Below are positions 28,890 to 35,930 of a stretch of 46,748 nt of DNA, piece by piece (the first letter of the stretch is position 1; each line of letters begins with the position of its first letter). Origin of the DNA: an uncultured Prevotellaceae bacterium. GTDB taxonomy: Bacteria; Bacteroidota; Bacteroidia; Bacteroidales; Bacteroidaceae. Below the pieces are notes generated by a model. That model did not search any database. It saw nothing but the letters and a program-made list of their open reading frames with translations, and was not told the origin of the DNA. The translations under genes and the position numbers were made by a program. The stretch is taken from the NCBI GenBank assembly GCA_902768105.1, contig CACXJZ010000026.1, forward strand, positions 1 through 46,748, given 5' to 3'.

Positions 28890-29543
28890 TCATGCAAACA
28901 GCTCCTGCAGCACGTCGAGACTCTTCAGTTCAGGAAACGAGGGCAGGTGCTGGTGATAGTAGGCCAGGAGGATGTCGAGGTAGCGGTTGCGCTCCTGGTG
29001 TTTCATGCGCAGCTCGTGCATATTGTCAAAATCCAGTCCCATCAGCGTCTGCATGCAGGCAGCATCCTCTGCTTTCTGAAAGTCGTGGTGCTGAGGGTCG
29101 TAGCCCAGAAAACGCGACAGGTGCATTAGGAACACCAGGTGGAAGTTGGCATACCGCTCCTGCGCCGTGTCGAGCCACAGGAAACTGTGCTTCATGTAGT
29201 CGAACAGCTGCTCGTCAGGCTGCTGCTCACCTCGCAAGGCATGATAGAGAAACTCAGACAGGAACATCACAACGGCCGTCTTTGCCGGTTCGAAAGGCAA
29301 CGAGCCGTAAGGCTGCAACATCCTGACGTTGCGCACCTGCTGCAGCTGCACTCGTGGTCGCACGTCCAGCTCCATGTCGAGCAGGCTCAGCGGCTGCAAC
29401 AGCGGTCCCCTGCTCCTTGCTCCCTTACCCCTTGTCATGATGCACGACAGTCGCCCATGCTCGCGCGTGAACAGATCAATAATCAATCTGCTCTCACCAT
29501 ATTTCAATGTGTGTAGCACTATTGCTTCCGACTTTGTCAGCAT
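28890..29543 (-). CDS. recO: DNA repair protein RecO
   Basis: A 217-residue recombination mediator that helps RecA load on gapped DNA in the RecFOR route. The N-terminal OB fold shows the family pattern MLTKSEAIVLHTLKYGESRLIIDLFTREHGRLSCIMTRGKGARSR; the rest is helical. It is about 25 residues shorter than E. coli RecO and has no zinc-binding CxxC. The ATG at 29543 lies six bases after its -7 box, so the mRNA may have almost no leader. It stands alone, convergent to ftsZ. Confidence 0.92.
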   Translation of the reverse strand: MLTKSEAIVLHTLKYGESRLIIDLFTREHGRLSCIMTRGKGARSRGPLLQPLSLLDMELDVRPRVQLQQVRNVRMLQPYGSLPFEPAKTAVVMFLSEFLYHALRGEQQPDEQLFDYMKHSFLWLDTAQERYANFHLVFLMHLSRFLGYDPQHHDFQKAEDAACMQTLMGLDFDNMHELRMKHQERNRYLDILLAYYHQHLPSFPELKSLDVLQELFA

Positions 29544-29548
29544 GGGTA

Positions 29549-29556
29549 CAAAGGTA
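29549..29556 (-). promoter_or_regulatory. -7 box for recO
   Basis: The minus strand reads TACCTTTG, directly followed by TACCC and the recO ATG. Confidence 0.7.
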
Positions 29557-29568
29557 CGAAATTATTGA

Positions 29569-29596
29569 CCATTCACCATTGGCCATTGGCCATTAT
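29569..29596. repeat. Heptad array between recO and tRNA-Glu, first block
   Basis: Four tandem 7-base units: CCATTCA, CCATTGG, CCATTGG, CCATTAT. Confidence 0.65.
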
Positions 29597-29648
29597 TTCA
29601 TTCTTTTGAGGTTAAAAAACGTTAAACTTTGGTGTGCCATAGCAAATT

Positions 29649-29676
29649 CTTCACTCTTCAGTCTTCACTTTTCACT
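29649..29676. repeat. Heptad array between recO and tRNA-Glu, second block
   Basis: Four tandem 7-base units of another sequence: CTTCACT, CTTCAGT, CTTCACT, TTTCACT. It ends nine bases before the tRNA promoter box. Confidence 0.65.
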
Positions 29677-29685
29677 TTAAATTCG

Positions 29686-29693
29686 TACCTTTG
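29686..29693 (+). promoter_or_regulatory. -7 box for tRNA-Glu and rpsT
   Basis: TACCTTTG, 31 bases before the tRNA. No other TAnnTTTG occurs between the tRNA and rpsT, so this promoter probably serves both. Confidence 0.7.
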
Positions 29694-29724
29694 CACCCGC
29701 TTTTCCGAAAAACGAGAATAGCAT

Positions 29725-29796
29725 GGTCCCTTCGTCTATCGGTTAGGACGAGAGATTTTCATTCTCTAAAGAGGAGTTCGACTCTCCTAGGGACTA
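29725..29796 (+). tRNA. tRNA-Glu (UUC)
   Basis: A 72-base cloverleaf: acceptor GGTCCCT/AGGGACT (G1-U72 wobble), D-arm GTCT...GGAC, anticodon stem AGAGA/TCTCT with loop TTTTCAT giving anticodon TTC (Glu), T-arm GAGGA GTTCGAC TCTCC type. No CCA is encoded. It is followed by the rpsT leader. Confidence 0.93.
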
Positions 29797-29805
29797 CAAA
29801 CTTAA

Positions 29806-29918
29806 ATCTGCCATCTGCGTAGCGATGCGCTGACCTGCACAGGCAGGAAAACGGTGGTAGAGGGCCGCAAGGCTCGTCTGGGGCGCTGAAGATAAGACCC
29901 GTGGGCTTTAAGGAGAAT
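29806..29918 (+). ncRNA. Candidate structured leader RNA of rpsT
   Basis: A GC-rich segment between tRNA-Glu and rpsT, unlike the AT-rich spacers elsewhere. Visible pairing: hairpin GCGTA/TGCGC capped by a GCGA loop, enclosed by TCTGCC/GGCAGG; then ACGG (29851-29854) with CCGT (29899-29902), enclosing a GCAA-capped hairpin (29862-29875) and GTCT/AGAC (29876-29879, 29895-29898), which makes a three-way junction with adjoining helices. Two GNRA loops are typical of real structured RNAs. Known: S20 represses its own translation in E. coli. Inference: a cis-regulator of rpsT. I could not match it to a named family. Confidence 0.5.
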
Positions 29919-29919
29919 C

Positions 29920-29954
29920 ATTAACAATTAAAGATTAACATTAAACATTTAAGT
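29920..29954 (+). repeat. Heptad spacer before rpsT
   Basis: Five tandem 7-base units: ATTAACA, ATTAAAG, ATTAACA, TTAAACA, TTTAAGT, ending four bases before the rpsT ATG. Confidence 0.6.
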
Positions 29955-29958
29955 AAAA

Positions 29959-30213
29959 ATGGCAAACCACAAATCATCTCTGAAGAGAATTCGTCAGACC
30001 AAGACACGTGCTGAGCACAACCATTATTATGCAAAGACCATGCGTAACGCTGTTCGCAAGCTGCGCGCAACAACCGACAAGGAAGAGGCCGTAAAGATGT
30101 ATCCTGCTGTACAGAAGATGCTCGACAAGTTGGCAAAGACCAACATCATCCACAAGAACAAGGCTGCAAACCTGAAGTCAAGCCTTTGCGCTCACATCAG
30201 CAAGCTGGGTTAA
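29959..30213 (+). CDS. rpsT: Small ribosomal subunit protein S20
   Basis: An 84-residue basic, helical protein of the 30S subunit. [35 protein letters not shown] and the closing [21 protein letters not shown] match bS20 throughout. Full length. Preceded by tRNA-Glu and a structured leader, followed by its own terminator, so it appears to be a tRNA-rpsT transcription unit. Confidence 0.97.
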   Translation: MANHKSSLKRIRQTKTRAEHNHYYAKTMRNAVRKLRATTDKEEAVKMYPAVQKMLDKLAKTNIIHKNKAANLKSSLCAHISKLG

Positions 30214-30248
30214 TAGAATTTAGTTTTTGATATTGATACAATTATTAG

Positions 30249-30289
30249 CAAGGCTGTTGTCCGTTTTACGGAAACAGCCTTGTTTTTTG
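30249..30289 (+). terminator. rpsT terminator
   Basis: A 10-bp stem (CAAGGCTGTT, 30249-30258, with 30273-30282) extended inside by CCG/CGG, followed by TTTTTT. Confidence 0.92.
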
Positions 30290-30334
30290 TACTTTTTTAG
30301 CACATAAACATTCGTTTATTTCGTCTTTTTTTTG

Positions 30335-30342
30335 TAATTTTG
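30335..30342 (+). promoter_or_regulatory. gyrB -7 box
   Basis: TAATTTTG (TAnnTTTG), 25 bases before the gyrB ATG. Confidence 0.7.
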
Positions 30343-30367
30343 CACCGTTATTGCGAAACTATAAAAA

Positions 30368-32341
30368 ATGGCAGAAAATATTAACACAGAAAACAATTAT
30401 TCCGCGAGTAACATTCAGGTACTCGAAGGACTCGAAGCCGTGCGCAAGCGTCCGGCCATGTACATCGGAGACATTAGCGAAAAAGGACTCCATCACCTTG
30501 TAAACGAAACGGTTGACAACTCCATCGACGAGGCGATGGCAGGCTACTGCACCCATATCGAGGTCGTTATCAACGAAGACAACTCCATCACCGTCCAGGA
30601 CAACGGCCGAGGCATCCCCGTCGATGAGCACGAGAAGATGCACAAGTCGGCCCTCGAGGTCGTCATGACCGTGCTCCACGCCGGTGGTAAGTTCGACAAG
30701 GGCTCCTACAAGGTATCTGGTGGTCTGCACGGCGTGGGCGTCAGCTGCGTCAACGCGCTCTCCACGCACATGATGTCGCAGGTGTTCCGCAACGGCCACA
30801 TCTACCAGCAGGAGTACGAGAAGGGTAAGCCGCTCTACGACGTGAAGATCGTGGGCGACACCGACAAGACCGGCACCCGCCAGCAGTTCTGGCCCGATGG
30901 CACCATCTTCACCACCACCGAGTACAAGTACGACATCATCGCCAAGCGTATGCGCGAGCTGGCCTACCTGAATGCCGGCATCACCATCACGCTCACCGAC
31001 CTGCGTCCAGACGAGGAAGGTAACCTGCGCCAGCCCGAGGTGTTCCACGCTAAGGAAGGGCTGAAGGAGTTTGTGCGCTACGTCGATCGTCACCGCACGA
31101 GCATCATCGGCGAGCCCATCTGCCTGAAGACCGAGAAGGACGGAGTGCCCATCGAGATAGCGCTGCTTTACAACAGCGACTACAGCGAGAACATTCACTC
31201 CTACGTGAACAATATCAACACCATCGAGGGTGGTACCCACCTCACCGGTTTCCGCATCGCCCTGGCCCGTTCGCTCAAGAAGTACAGCGACGAGGACGAT
31301 CAGTTGCGCAAGCAGATTGAGAAGGCCAAGATTGAGGTGGCACAGGACGACTTCCGCGAAGGTCTCACCGCCATCATCTCAGTCAAGGTCGCCGAACCCC
31401 AGTTCGAGGGCCAGACCAAGACTAAACTGGGCAACAGCGAGGTTAACGGTGCCGTACAGAAGGCCGTAGGCGAGGCTATGACCAACTATCTGGAGGAACA
31501 CCCCAAGGAGGCACATACCATCTGCGAGAAGGTTATTCTGGCCGCCACAGCACGTATCGCTGCCCGCAAGGCCCGCGAGAGTGTGCAGCGCAAGAACCCG
31601 ATGACAGGTGGCGGACTGCCCGGCAAACTGGCCGACTGTTCCGAGAAAGACCCGAAGGTATGCGAAATCTTCCTCGTCGAGGGTGACTCCGCCGGCGGTT
31701 CCGCCAAACAGGGCCGCGACCGTCACTTCCAGGCTATCCTGCCCCTTCGCGGTAAGATTCTGAACGTTGAGAAGGTACAGTGGCACCGCGTGTTCGAGGC
31801 CGAGTCAGTCATGAACATCATCCAGTCCATCGGCGTGCGCTTCGGCGTTGACGGCGAAGACTCCAAGGATGCCAACATCGACAAGCTGCGCTACGACAAG
31901 ATCATCATCATGACCGACGCCGACGTCGATGGTTCCCACATCGACACGCTCATCATGACACTCTTCTACCGCTTCATGCCCCAGGTCATCCAGGGCGGCC
32001 ACCTCTACATCGCCACTCCCCCACTCTACAAGTGCACGTACAAGAAGTTCTCTGAGTACTGCTACACCGAGCAGCAGCGACAGGCCTTCATCGACAAGTA
32101 CGTGGCTGGCGATGAGAATGCCTCAGCCCTCCACACCCAGCGCTACAAAGGTCTGGGTGAGATGAACCCTGAGCAGCTCTGGGAGACCACCATGAATCCC
32201 GAGAACCGCCTCCTGAAGCAGGTCACCATCGAGAACGCTGCCGAGGCCGACGAGATATTCTCCATGCTCATGGGCGACGACGTAGAGCCCCGCCGCGAGT
32301 TCATTGAGAAGAACGCCACCTACGCCAACATTGACGCCTAA
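30368..32341 (+). CDS. gyrB: DNA gyrase subunit B
   Basis: A 657-residue ATPase subunit of gyrase, which introduces negative supercoils. GHKL ATPase: LEAVRKRPAMYIGDI, NETVDNSIDEAMAGY, DNGRGIPVDEH and GGLHGVGVSCVNALS. Transducer domain in the middle; TOPRIM region with EGDSAGGSAKQGRDR and metal-binding DADVDGSHI; C-terminal QRYKGLGEMNPEQLWETTM. Length is that of the short (non-gammaproteobacterial) GyrB. ParE is possible in principle, but LPLRGKILNVEK and overall length favour GyrB. Own promoter and terminator. Confidence 0.95.
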   Translation: MAENINTENNYSASNIQVLEGLEAVRKRPAMYIGDISEKGLHHLVNETVDNSIDEAMAGYCTHIEVVINEDNSITVQDNGRGIPVDEHEKMHKSALEVVMTVLHAGGKFDKGSYKVSGGLHGVGVSCVNALSTHMMSQVFRNGHIYQQEYEKGKPLYDVKIVGDTDKTGTRQQFWPDGTIFTTTEYKYDIIAKRMRELAYLNAGITITLTDLRPDEEGNLRQPEVFHAKEGLKEFVRYVDRHRTSIIGEPICLKTEKDGVPIEIALLYNSDYSENIHSYVNNINTIEGGTHLTGFRIALARSLKKYSDEDDQLRKQIEKAKIEVAQDDFREGLTAIISVKVAEPQFEGQTKTKLGNSEVNGAVQKAVGEAMTNYLEEHPKEAHTICEKVILAATARIAARKARESVQRKNPMTGGGLPGKLADCSEKDPKVCEIFLVEGDSAGGSAKQGRDRHFQAILPLRGKILNVEKVQWHRVFEAESVMNIIQSIGVRFGVDGEDSKDANIDKLRYDKIIIMTDADVDGSHIDTLIMTLFYRFMPQVIQGGHLYIATPPLYKCTYKKFSEYCYTEQQRQAFIDKYVAGDENASALHTQRYKGLGEMNPEQLWETTMNPENRLLKQVTIENAAEADEIFSMLMGDDVEPRREFIEKNATYANIDA

Positions 32342-32376
32342 CACATTAAGACAACGGATTAAACGGATATTCTTTT

Positions 32377-32426
32377 ATCATGGGGATGGATTTGATTCAC
32401 TTCAAGCCCGTCCCCATGATTTTTTT
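32377..32426 (+). terminator. gyrB terminator
   Basis: A 13-bp stem: ATCATGGGGA (32377-32386) pairs with TCCCCATGAT (32411-32420), extended by TGG/CCG, then seven T. Confidence 0.93.
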
Positions 32427-32446
32427 GCTGTACATAGTTACATCGT

Positions 32447-32496
32447 ATGAAACGTATCGTTTCATGCCATGAAAAGGCACGTTTCATGGCATGAAA
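32447..32496. promoter_or_regulatory. Cluster of ATGAAA/TTTCAT palindromes
   Basis: Three palindromes in 50 bases: ATGAAACG-TAT-CGTTTCAT (32447-32465), TTTCATGCCATGAAA (32460-32474, sharing an arm with the first) and TTTCATGGCATGAAA (32482-32496). The second and third are reverse complements of each other. Placed between the gyrB terminator and the GH13 lipoprotein promoter. Could be operators for a dimeric regulator or a small repetitive element. Confidence 0.5.
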
Positions 32497-32512
32497 AGGT
32501 TCGTGTATAAAT

Positions 32513-32536
32513 GCGAACGTTTGCACAACGCAAACG
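32513..32536. promoter_or_regulatory. Candidate LacI-type operator
   Basis: GCGAACGTTTGC (32513-32524) is one base off the perfect palindrome GCAAACGTTTGC, a LacI/PurR-family operator shape, and CGTTTGC at 32518-32524 is also an exact inverted repeat of GCAAACG at 32530-32536. It lies 45-68 bases upstream of the -7 box of an alpha-glucan hydrolase gene, where sugar-responsive control is plausible. Confidence 0.45.
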
Positions 32537-32580
32537 ACAGAACGAGAACCACTTGGAGAGGAACCAAGTAGCTTTTTGCT

Positions 32581-32588
32581 TATCTTTG
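32581..32588 (+). promoter_or_regulatory. -7 box for the GH13 lipoprotein gene
   Basis: TATCTTTG, 33 bases before the ATG. The region around -33 is taken by an inverted repeat ACTTGG/CCAAGT (32551-32556, 32564-32569) and lacks a well-placed TTTG. Confidence 0.65.
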
Positions 32589-32621
32589 CAGCGGAAACCT
32601 AAACAAGAAACAAGATTAATT

Positions 32622-33947
32622 ATGAAGAAACTGATTCTTTTCATCAGCATCGTGGTTGCAGTCACAGCCTGCAAGCCCACAAAAGAGACAAAGCAAGTGG
32701 CATTCGAGATGCCAGCAGTTGAGGACATCGCCATGTATCAGGTGAACCCGCGCGTGTTTGCTCCAAGCAACTCGCTGAATGCAGTAGCAGAACGCATTGA
32801 CAGCATACACGACCTGGGTGTGAACGTGATGTGGGTGATGCCCATCTATCCCATAGGTACGGAGAAGGGTAAGAACTCACCCTACTGCATCCGAGACTAC
32901 AAGGCCATTGCACCGGAGTTTGGTAGCATAGACGACTTCAAGCACCTGACGGAGGTGTGTCACGAGCACGGCATGGGCATGATTCTGGACTGGGTGGCCA
33001 ACCACACAGCATGGGATCACCCCTGGGTGAAGGAGCACCCAGAATGGTACACACGCGACGAGAAGGCTGACACCATCATCTGTCCACAGCCCTGGAACTG
33101 GGAGGACGTTGCCGACCTGAACTATGACAACAAGGACATGCGTCGCGCGATGATTGACGCCATGAAGTTCTGGATTGTGGAAGTGGGCATTGACGGATTC
33201 CGCTGCGACGTGGCCGATGGCGTGCCTGCCGACTTCTGGAAAGAGGCTATCGACGAGCTGCGCCAGGCTGCTGGTGACCGCAAGATTGTGATGCTGGCCG
33301 AAGGCAAGAACGTAGATAACTTTACCGTGGGCGGATTTGACATGAACTACGGCTGGGACTACAAGGACGAGCTGGTGAAGGTGTGGAAGGGCGCTCCTGC
33401 CTCGGACCTCATCAAGGCTGACAGCGCTGAATATACGAATCTGCCTGCAGGACGTGTGAAACTGCGCTTTACCACCAACCACGACCACTCGACGGAGATG
33501 ACACCCTGTGTGCAGTTCACGAACGATCGTGGTGCAATGGCAGCCTACGTTGCCAGCATCTTCCCACACGGCGGTGCACTCATCTACGGCTCGCAGGAGG
33601 TAGGATTCCCTGAGCCCATCAACTTCTTCAAGTACGTACCCGTGAACTGGACAGCCAAGCCCGAAATCTACAAGGAGTATAAGGCGCTGATTGCTCTCTA
33701 CAACGAGCATCCTGCCCTACGCAAAGGCACGATGAAAGCATGGCCTGACAAGGATGTGCTGGTGTTTGAGAAAAAAGATGGTGACGAGCAGTTCCTGATT
33801 ATGGTCAACGTGCGCAACGAACAGAAGACCGCCCAGGTGCCTGAGGGCTGGACAGGTCGTGAGACAAAGGACCAGACGAGCGGCAAGGACGTAAAGCTCG
33901 ACACGACGCTGACGCTGGAGCCGTTTGAATACCTTATTCTGAAATAA
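32622..33947 (+). CDS. GH13 alpha-amylase-type lipoprotein
   Basis: A 441-residue surface or periplasmic lipoprotein that should hydrolyse alpha-1,4-glucans. Lipobox VTAC with Cys17. Catalytic residues of GH13: D196 in GFRCD, E227 in MLAEGKN, D288 in TTNHDHS; the preceding blocks VMWVMPIYPIG and ILDWVANHT also fit. The barrel is compact with a short C-terminal beta domain, like small Bacteroidetes alpha-amylases. The ATG at 32622 is chosen because it starts the lipoprotein signal; the open frame extends upstream to 32511, across the promoter. Single gene with an unusually palindrome-rich control region; no susC/susD nearby. Confidence 0.9.
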   Translation: MKKLILFISIVVAVTACKPTKETKQVAFEMPAVEDIAMYQVNPRVFAPSNSLNAVAERIDSIHDLGVNVMWVMPIYPIGTEKGKNSPYCIRDYKAIAPEFGSIDDFKHLTEVCHEHGMGMILDWVANHTAWDHPWVKEHPEWYTRDEKADTIICPQPWNWEDVADLNYDNKDMRRAMIDAMKFWIVEVGIDGFRCDVADGVPADFWKEAIDELRQAAGDRKIVMLAEGKNVDNFTVGGFDMNYGWDYKDELVKVWKGAPASDLIKADSAEYTNLPAGRVKLRFTTNHDHSTEMTPCVQFTNDRGAMAAYVASIFPHGGALIYGSQEVGFPEPINFFKYVPVNWTAKPEIYKEYKALIALYNEHPALRKGTMKAWPDKDVLVFEKKDGDEQFLIMVNVRNEQKTAQVPEGWTGRETKDQTSGKDVKLDTTLTLEPFEYLILK

Positions 33948-33971
33948 CGAGGTCGGCGGGTATCAGGAGGG

Positions 33972-34622
33972 TTAGTTCAGGTGGAAGCGGTAGCCCAGCG
34001 ACATGACGAATCCCTTGCTGCGCTGCGTCCCGTCAAGGATTTTGTTCATGTCGGAGATACCGAAGTTATAGCGCAGGTCGAGCATAAAACGCTGATACTC
34101 GTAGCTGATACCAACAGGGATGACGAAGTTCCAACGGCGGAAGAGGTCGTAGCTGATGTCTTCCGTAGGGAACTCGTCATACTTGTATTTGCCGCCCATG
34201 AGGTAGTCGAACTGCACGCCGGCCTTCAGCGCCAGTCCATCAGCAATATAGAGGTTCTCCAGGAGCGCAAGGTTCAGGAAGTCCAAGTGGCAGCGCATGC
34301 GCACACCCTCGGTATAGCGGTAGCCGCCGCGCGAGTAGCCCACGCTGACAGAGGTGGAGAGGGGCAGCGAATAACGGTACTCAGCCGCCACGCCTGCCGT
34401 AAGGCCTATCTTGCCCTTCGACTTGATGACAGAAGTGATGACAGGGGCATAAAGCGTATTGGCATCTTCATCTACTAAATAATACGCGTCGTTACTAGAG
34501 ATATTCGACGAGTTGATGCCAACGAAGGGTATGACAGACAGTTTGCCCACCTCGCTCTTCTGTGCCTGCAGGCTGAGTGCCGACAGCAGCAATGAAATAA
34601 TCACGAAAAACCTTTGCTTCAT
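33972..34622 (-). CDS. Outer membrane beta-barrel protein (PorT/porin family)
   Basis: A 216-residue exported protein. Signal peptide at residues 1-20 (ending SLQAQ). The rest alternates polar and hydrophobic residues in strands separated by short turns (KIGLTAGVAAEYRYSL, VSVGYSRGGYRYTEGV, LALKAGVQFDYLMGG, FVIPVGISYEYQRFMLDLRYNFG), and ends GYRFHLN, as expected for an eight-stranded barrel like the Bacteroidetes 'PorT family/outer membrane beta-barrel' group. No enzyme motif. Role unknown. It converges on the GH13 gene with a 24-base gap and has its own promoter. Confidence 0.75.
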   Translation of the reverse strand: MKQRFFVIISLLLSALSLQAQKSEVGKLSVIPFVGINSSNISSNDAYYLVDEDANTLYAPVITSVIKSKGKIGLTAGVAAEYRYSLPLSTSVSVGYSRGGYRYTEGVRMRCHLDFLNLALLENLYIADGLALKAGVQFDYLMGGKYKYDEFPTEDISYDLFRRWNFVIPVGISYEYQRFMLDLRYNFGISDMNKILDGTQRSKGFVMSLGYRFHLN

Positions 34623-34657
34623 AACTTCTTTACTGTTTCTTTATTTCTTTTATAACG

Positions 34658-34665
34658 CAAAGATA
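34658..34665 (-). promoter_or_regulatory. -7 box for the beta-barrel gene
   Basis: The minus strand reads TATCTTTG, 35 bases before the ATG at 34622. Confidence 0.7.
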
Positions 34666-34707
34666 ACACTTTTCTTGCATTCAAAAAACAAAATATTAAG
34701 AAAAAGT

Positions 34708-34738
34708 TTTGCATTTCGCTCAATTTGCACTAACTTTG
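34708..34738 (+). promoter_or_regulatory. Promoter of the GNAT-like gene
   Basis: TTTG at 34708-34711, 19-base spacer, TAACTTTG at 34731-34738. The ATG at 34759 follows 20 bases later. Confidence 0.78.
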
Positions 34739-34758
34739 CAGGCGACAAAAAAACCATC

Positions 34759-35904
34759 ATGAATGCAATAGAAATAAGAAGAGTTACCGACAAGAGCGGA
34801 CTCAAGCAGTTTATACGCTTTTACTACGACCTCTACCGCGACAGCAAGTACGCCGTTCCCTTCCTCGCCTATGACGAATTATTTACGCTGAGCCCGAAGA
34901 AGAACCCCTCGTTCGAGTGTTGCGACGCGCAATACTTCATGGCCTTTCGCGACGGCAAGCCCGTAGGACGCGTGGCAGCCATCATCAACCGACGTGCCAA
35001 CGAGCGCTGGGACCGCAAACTGGTGCGCTTCGGCTGGTTTGACTTCGTGGACGACATCGAGGTATCGAAAGCCCTATTGCAGGCTGTTGAGGACTGGGGC
35101 AAGTCACAGGGAATGACGGAGATAGCCGGTCCGCTGGGCTTCACCGATATGGACCGCGAGGGCATGCTCATTGAGGGTTTCGAAGAGATAGCCACCGTGT
35201 ACGTCAACTACAACTACCCGTACTACCCCAAGCACATGGAACAGATGGGCGGCTGGCAGAAGGACAACGACTACATGGAGTTCCACGTGAAGGTGCCCGA
35301 GAAGGTGCCTGAGAAGTTTGCCAAGCTGTCGGAGATGATTGAACGCCGCCATAACCTGCACACACGGAAGTTCACACGCCATGAGCTGATAGACGAGGGA
35401 ATGGGCCGCGAGATATTCCACATGATTAACGAGACTTACAAGGACCTCTATGGATACTCCGAACTGAGCCAGAACCAGATAAACCAGCTGGTGAGTGCCT
35501 ACATCGAGAAGGCCGATCTGAACCTGGTAACGGGTGTGGTAGATGGAAACGACAACAACAAGCTGGTGGGCTTCGGCATCACCTTCCCGTCGTTCGCTCG
35601 CGCCATGCAGAAGAGCCGTAACGGTAGTCTGTGGCCCTTTACCTGGTGGCACGTGCTGCGTGCGGTGAAGTGGCACAAGACCGACACGGTCGATTTGCTG
35701 CTCATCGGCGTGCTACCCGAATACCGCGCCAAGGGTGCCAACGCACTCATCTTCAACGAGCTCATACAGCGTTTCCAGGACTACGGCTTCAAGTGGGCCG
35801 AGGCCATGCAGCAGATGGAGACCAACACGGGTGTACAGAGCCACTGGCAGTACCTGGAGTCGCGTCAGCATCGCCGTCACCGCTGCTTCTGTAAGACATT
35901 ATAA
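34759..35904 (+). CDS. GNAT-like acyltransferase family protein
   Basis: A 381-residue cytoplasmic protein. No membrane segment. The N-terminal half (MNAIEIRRVTDKSGLKQFIRFYYDLYRDSKYAVPF) and blocks such as GRVAAIINRRAN, GFTDMDREGMLIEGF and the C-terminal LIGVLPEYRAKGANALIFNELIQRFQDYGFKWAEAMQQMETNTGVQSHWQYLE resemble GNAT-superfamily proteins with the acetyl-CoA loop in VLPEYRAKGAN. These large Bacteroidetes homologues have no established substrate. The ATG at 34759 is chosen because a complete promoter ends at 34738; the frame is open further upstream but that would place the start before the transcript. Confidence 0.75.
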   Translation: MNAIEIRRVTDKSGLKQFIRFYYDLYRDSKYAVPFLAYDELFTLSPKKNPSFECCDAQYFMAFRDGKPVGRVAAIINRRANERWDRKLVRFGWFDFVDDIEVSKALLQAVEDWGKSQGMTEIAGPLGFTDMDREGMLIEGFEEIATVYVNYNYPYYPKHMEQMGGWQKDNDYMEFHVKVPEKVPEKFAKLSEMIERRHNLHTRKFTRHELIDEGMGREIFHMINETYKDLYGYSELSQNQINQLVSAYIEKADLNLVTGVVDGNDNNKLVGFGITFPSFARAMQKSRNGSLWPFTWWHVLRAVKWHKTDTVDLLLIGVLPEYRAKGANALIFNELIQRFQDYGFKWAEAMQQMETNTGVQSHWQYLESRQHRRHRCFCKTL

Positions 35905-35909
35905 AAAAG

Positions 35910-35930
35910 AATAAAGATTAAACATTAAAA
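35910..35930 (+). repeat. Heptad spacer before the CapA-like gene
   Basis: AATAAAG, ATTAAAC, ATTAAAA in tandem, running into the ATG at 35930. Confidence 0.5.

Noticed and set aside
28799-29326. 175-residue plus-strand frame between ftsZ and recO
   Set aside because: It begins in the ftsZ terminator and runs antisense to recO; the RecO N-terminal pattern on the other strand is clear.
29725-29918. tRNA-Glu plus the following GC-rich segment taken as RNase P or tmRNA
   Set aside because: The conserved RNase P core patterns and a tmRNA tag frame are not present; only the tRNA and a local three-way fold are supported.
30359-31240. 293-residue frame opposite gyrB
   Set aside because: Long antisense frames are common over conserved GC-rich genes; the translation is V/L/H-rich low-complexity sequence with no recognisable domain.
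32551-32578. ACTTGG/CCAAGT hairpin followed by CTTTTT taken as an intrinsic terminator
   Set aside because: It lies just upstream of the -7 box, with no gene to terminate; better read as a dyad in the promoter region.
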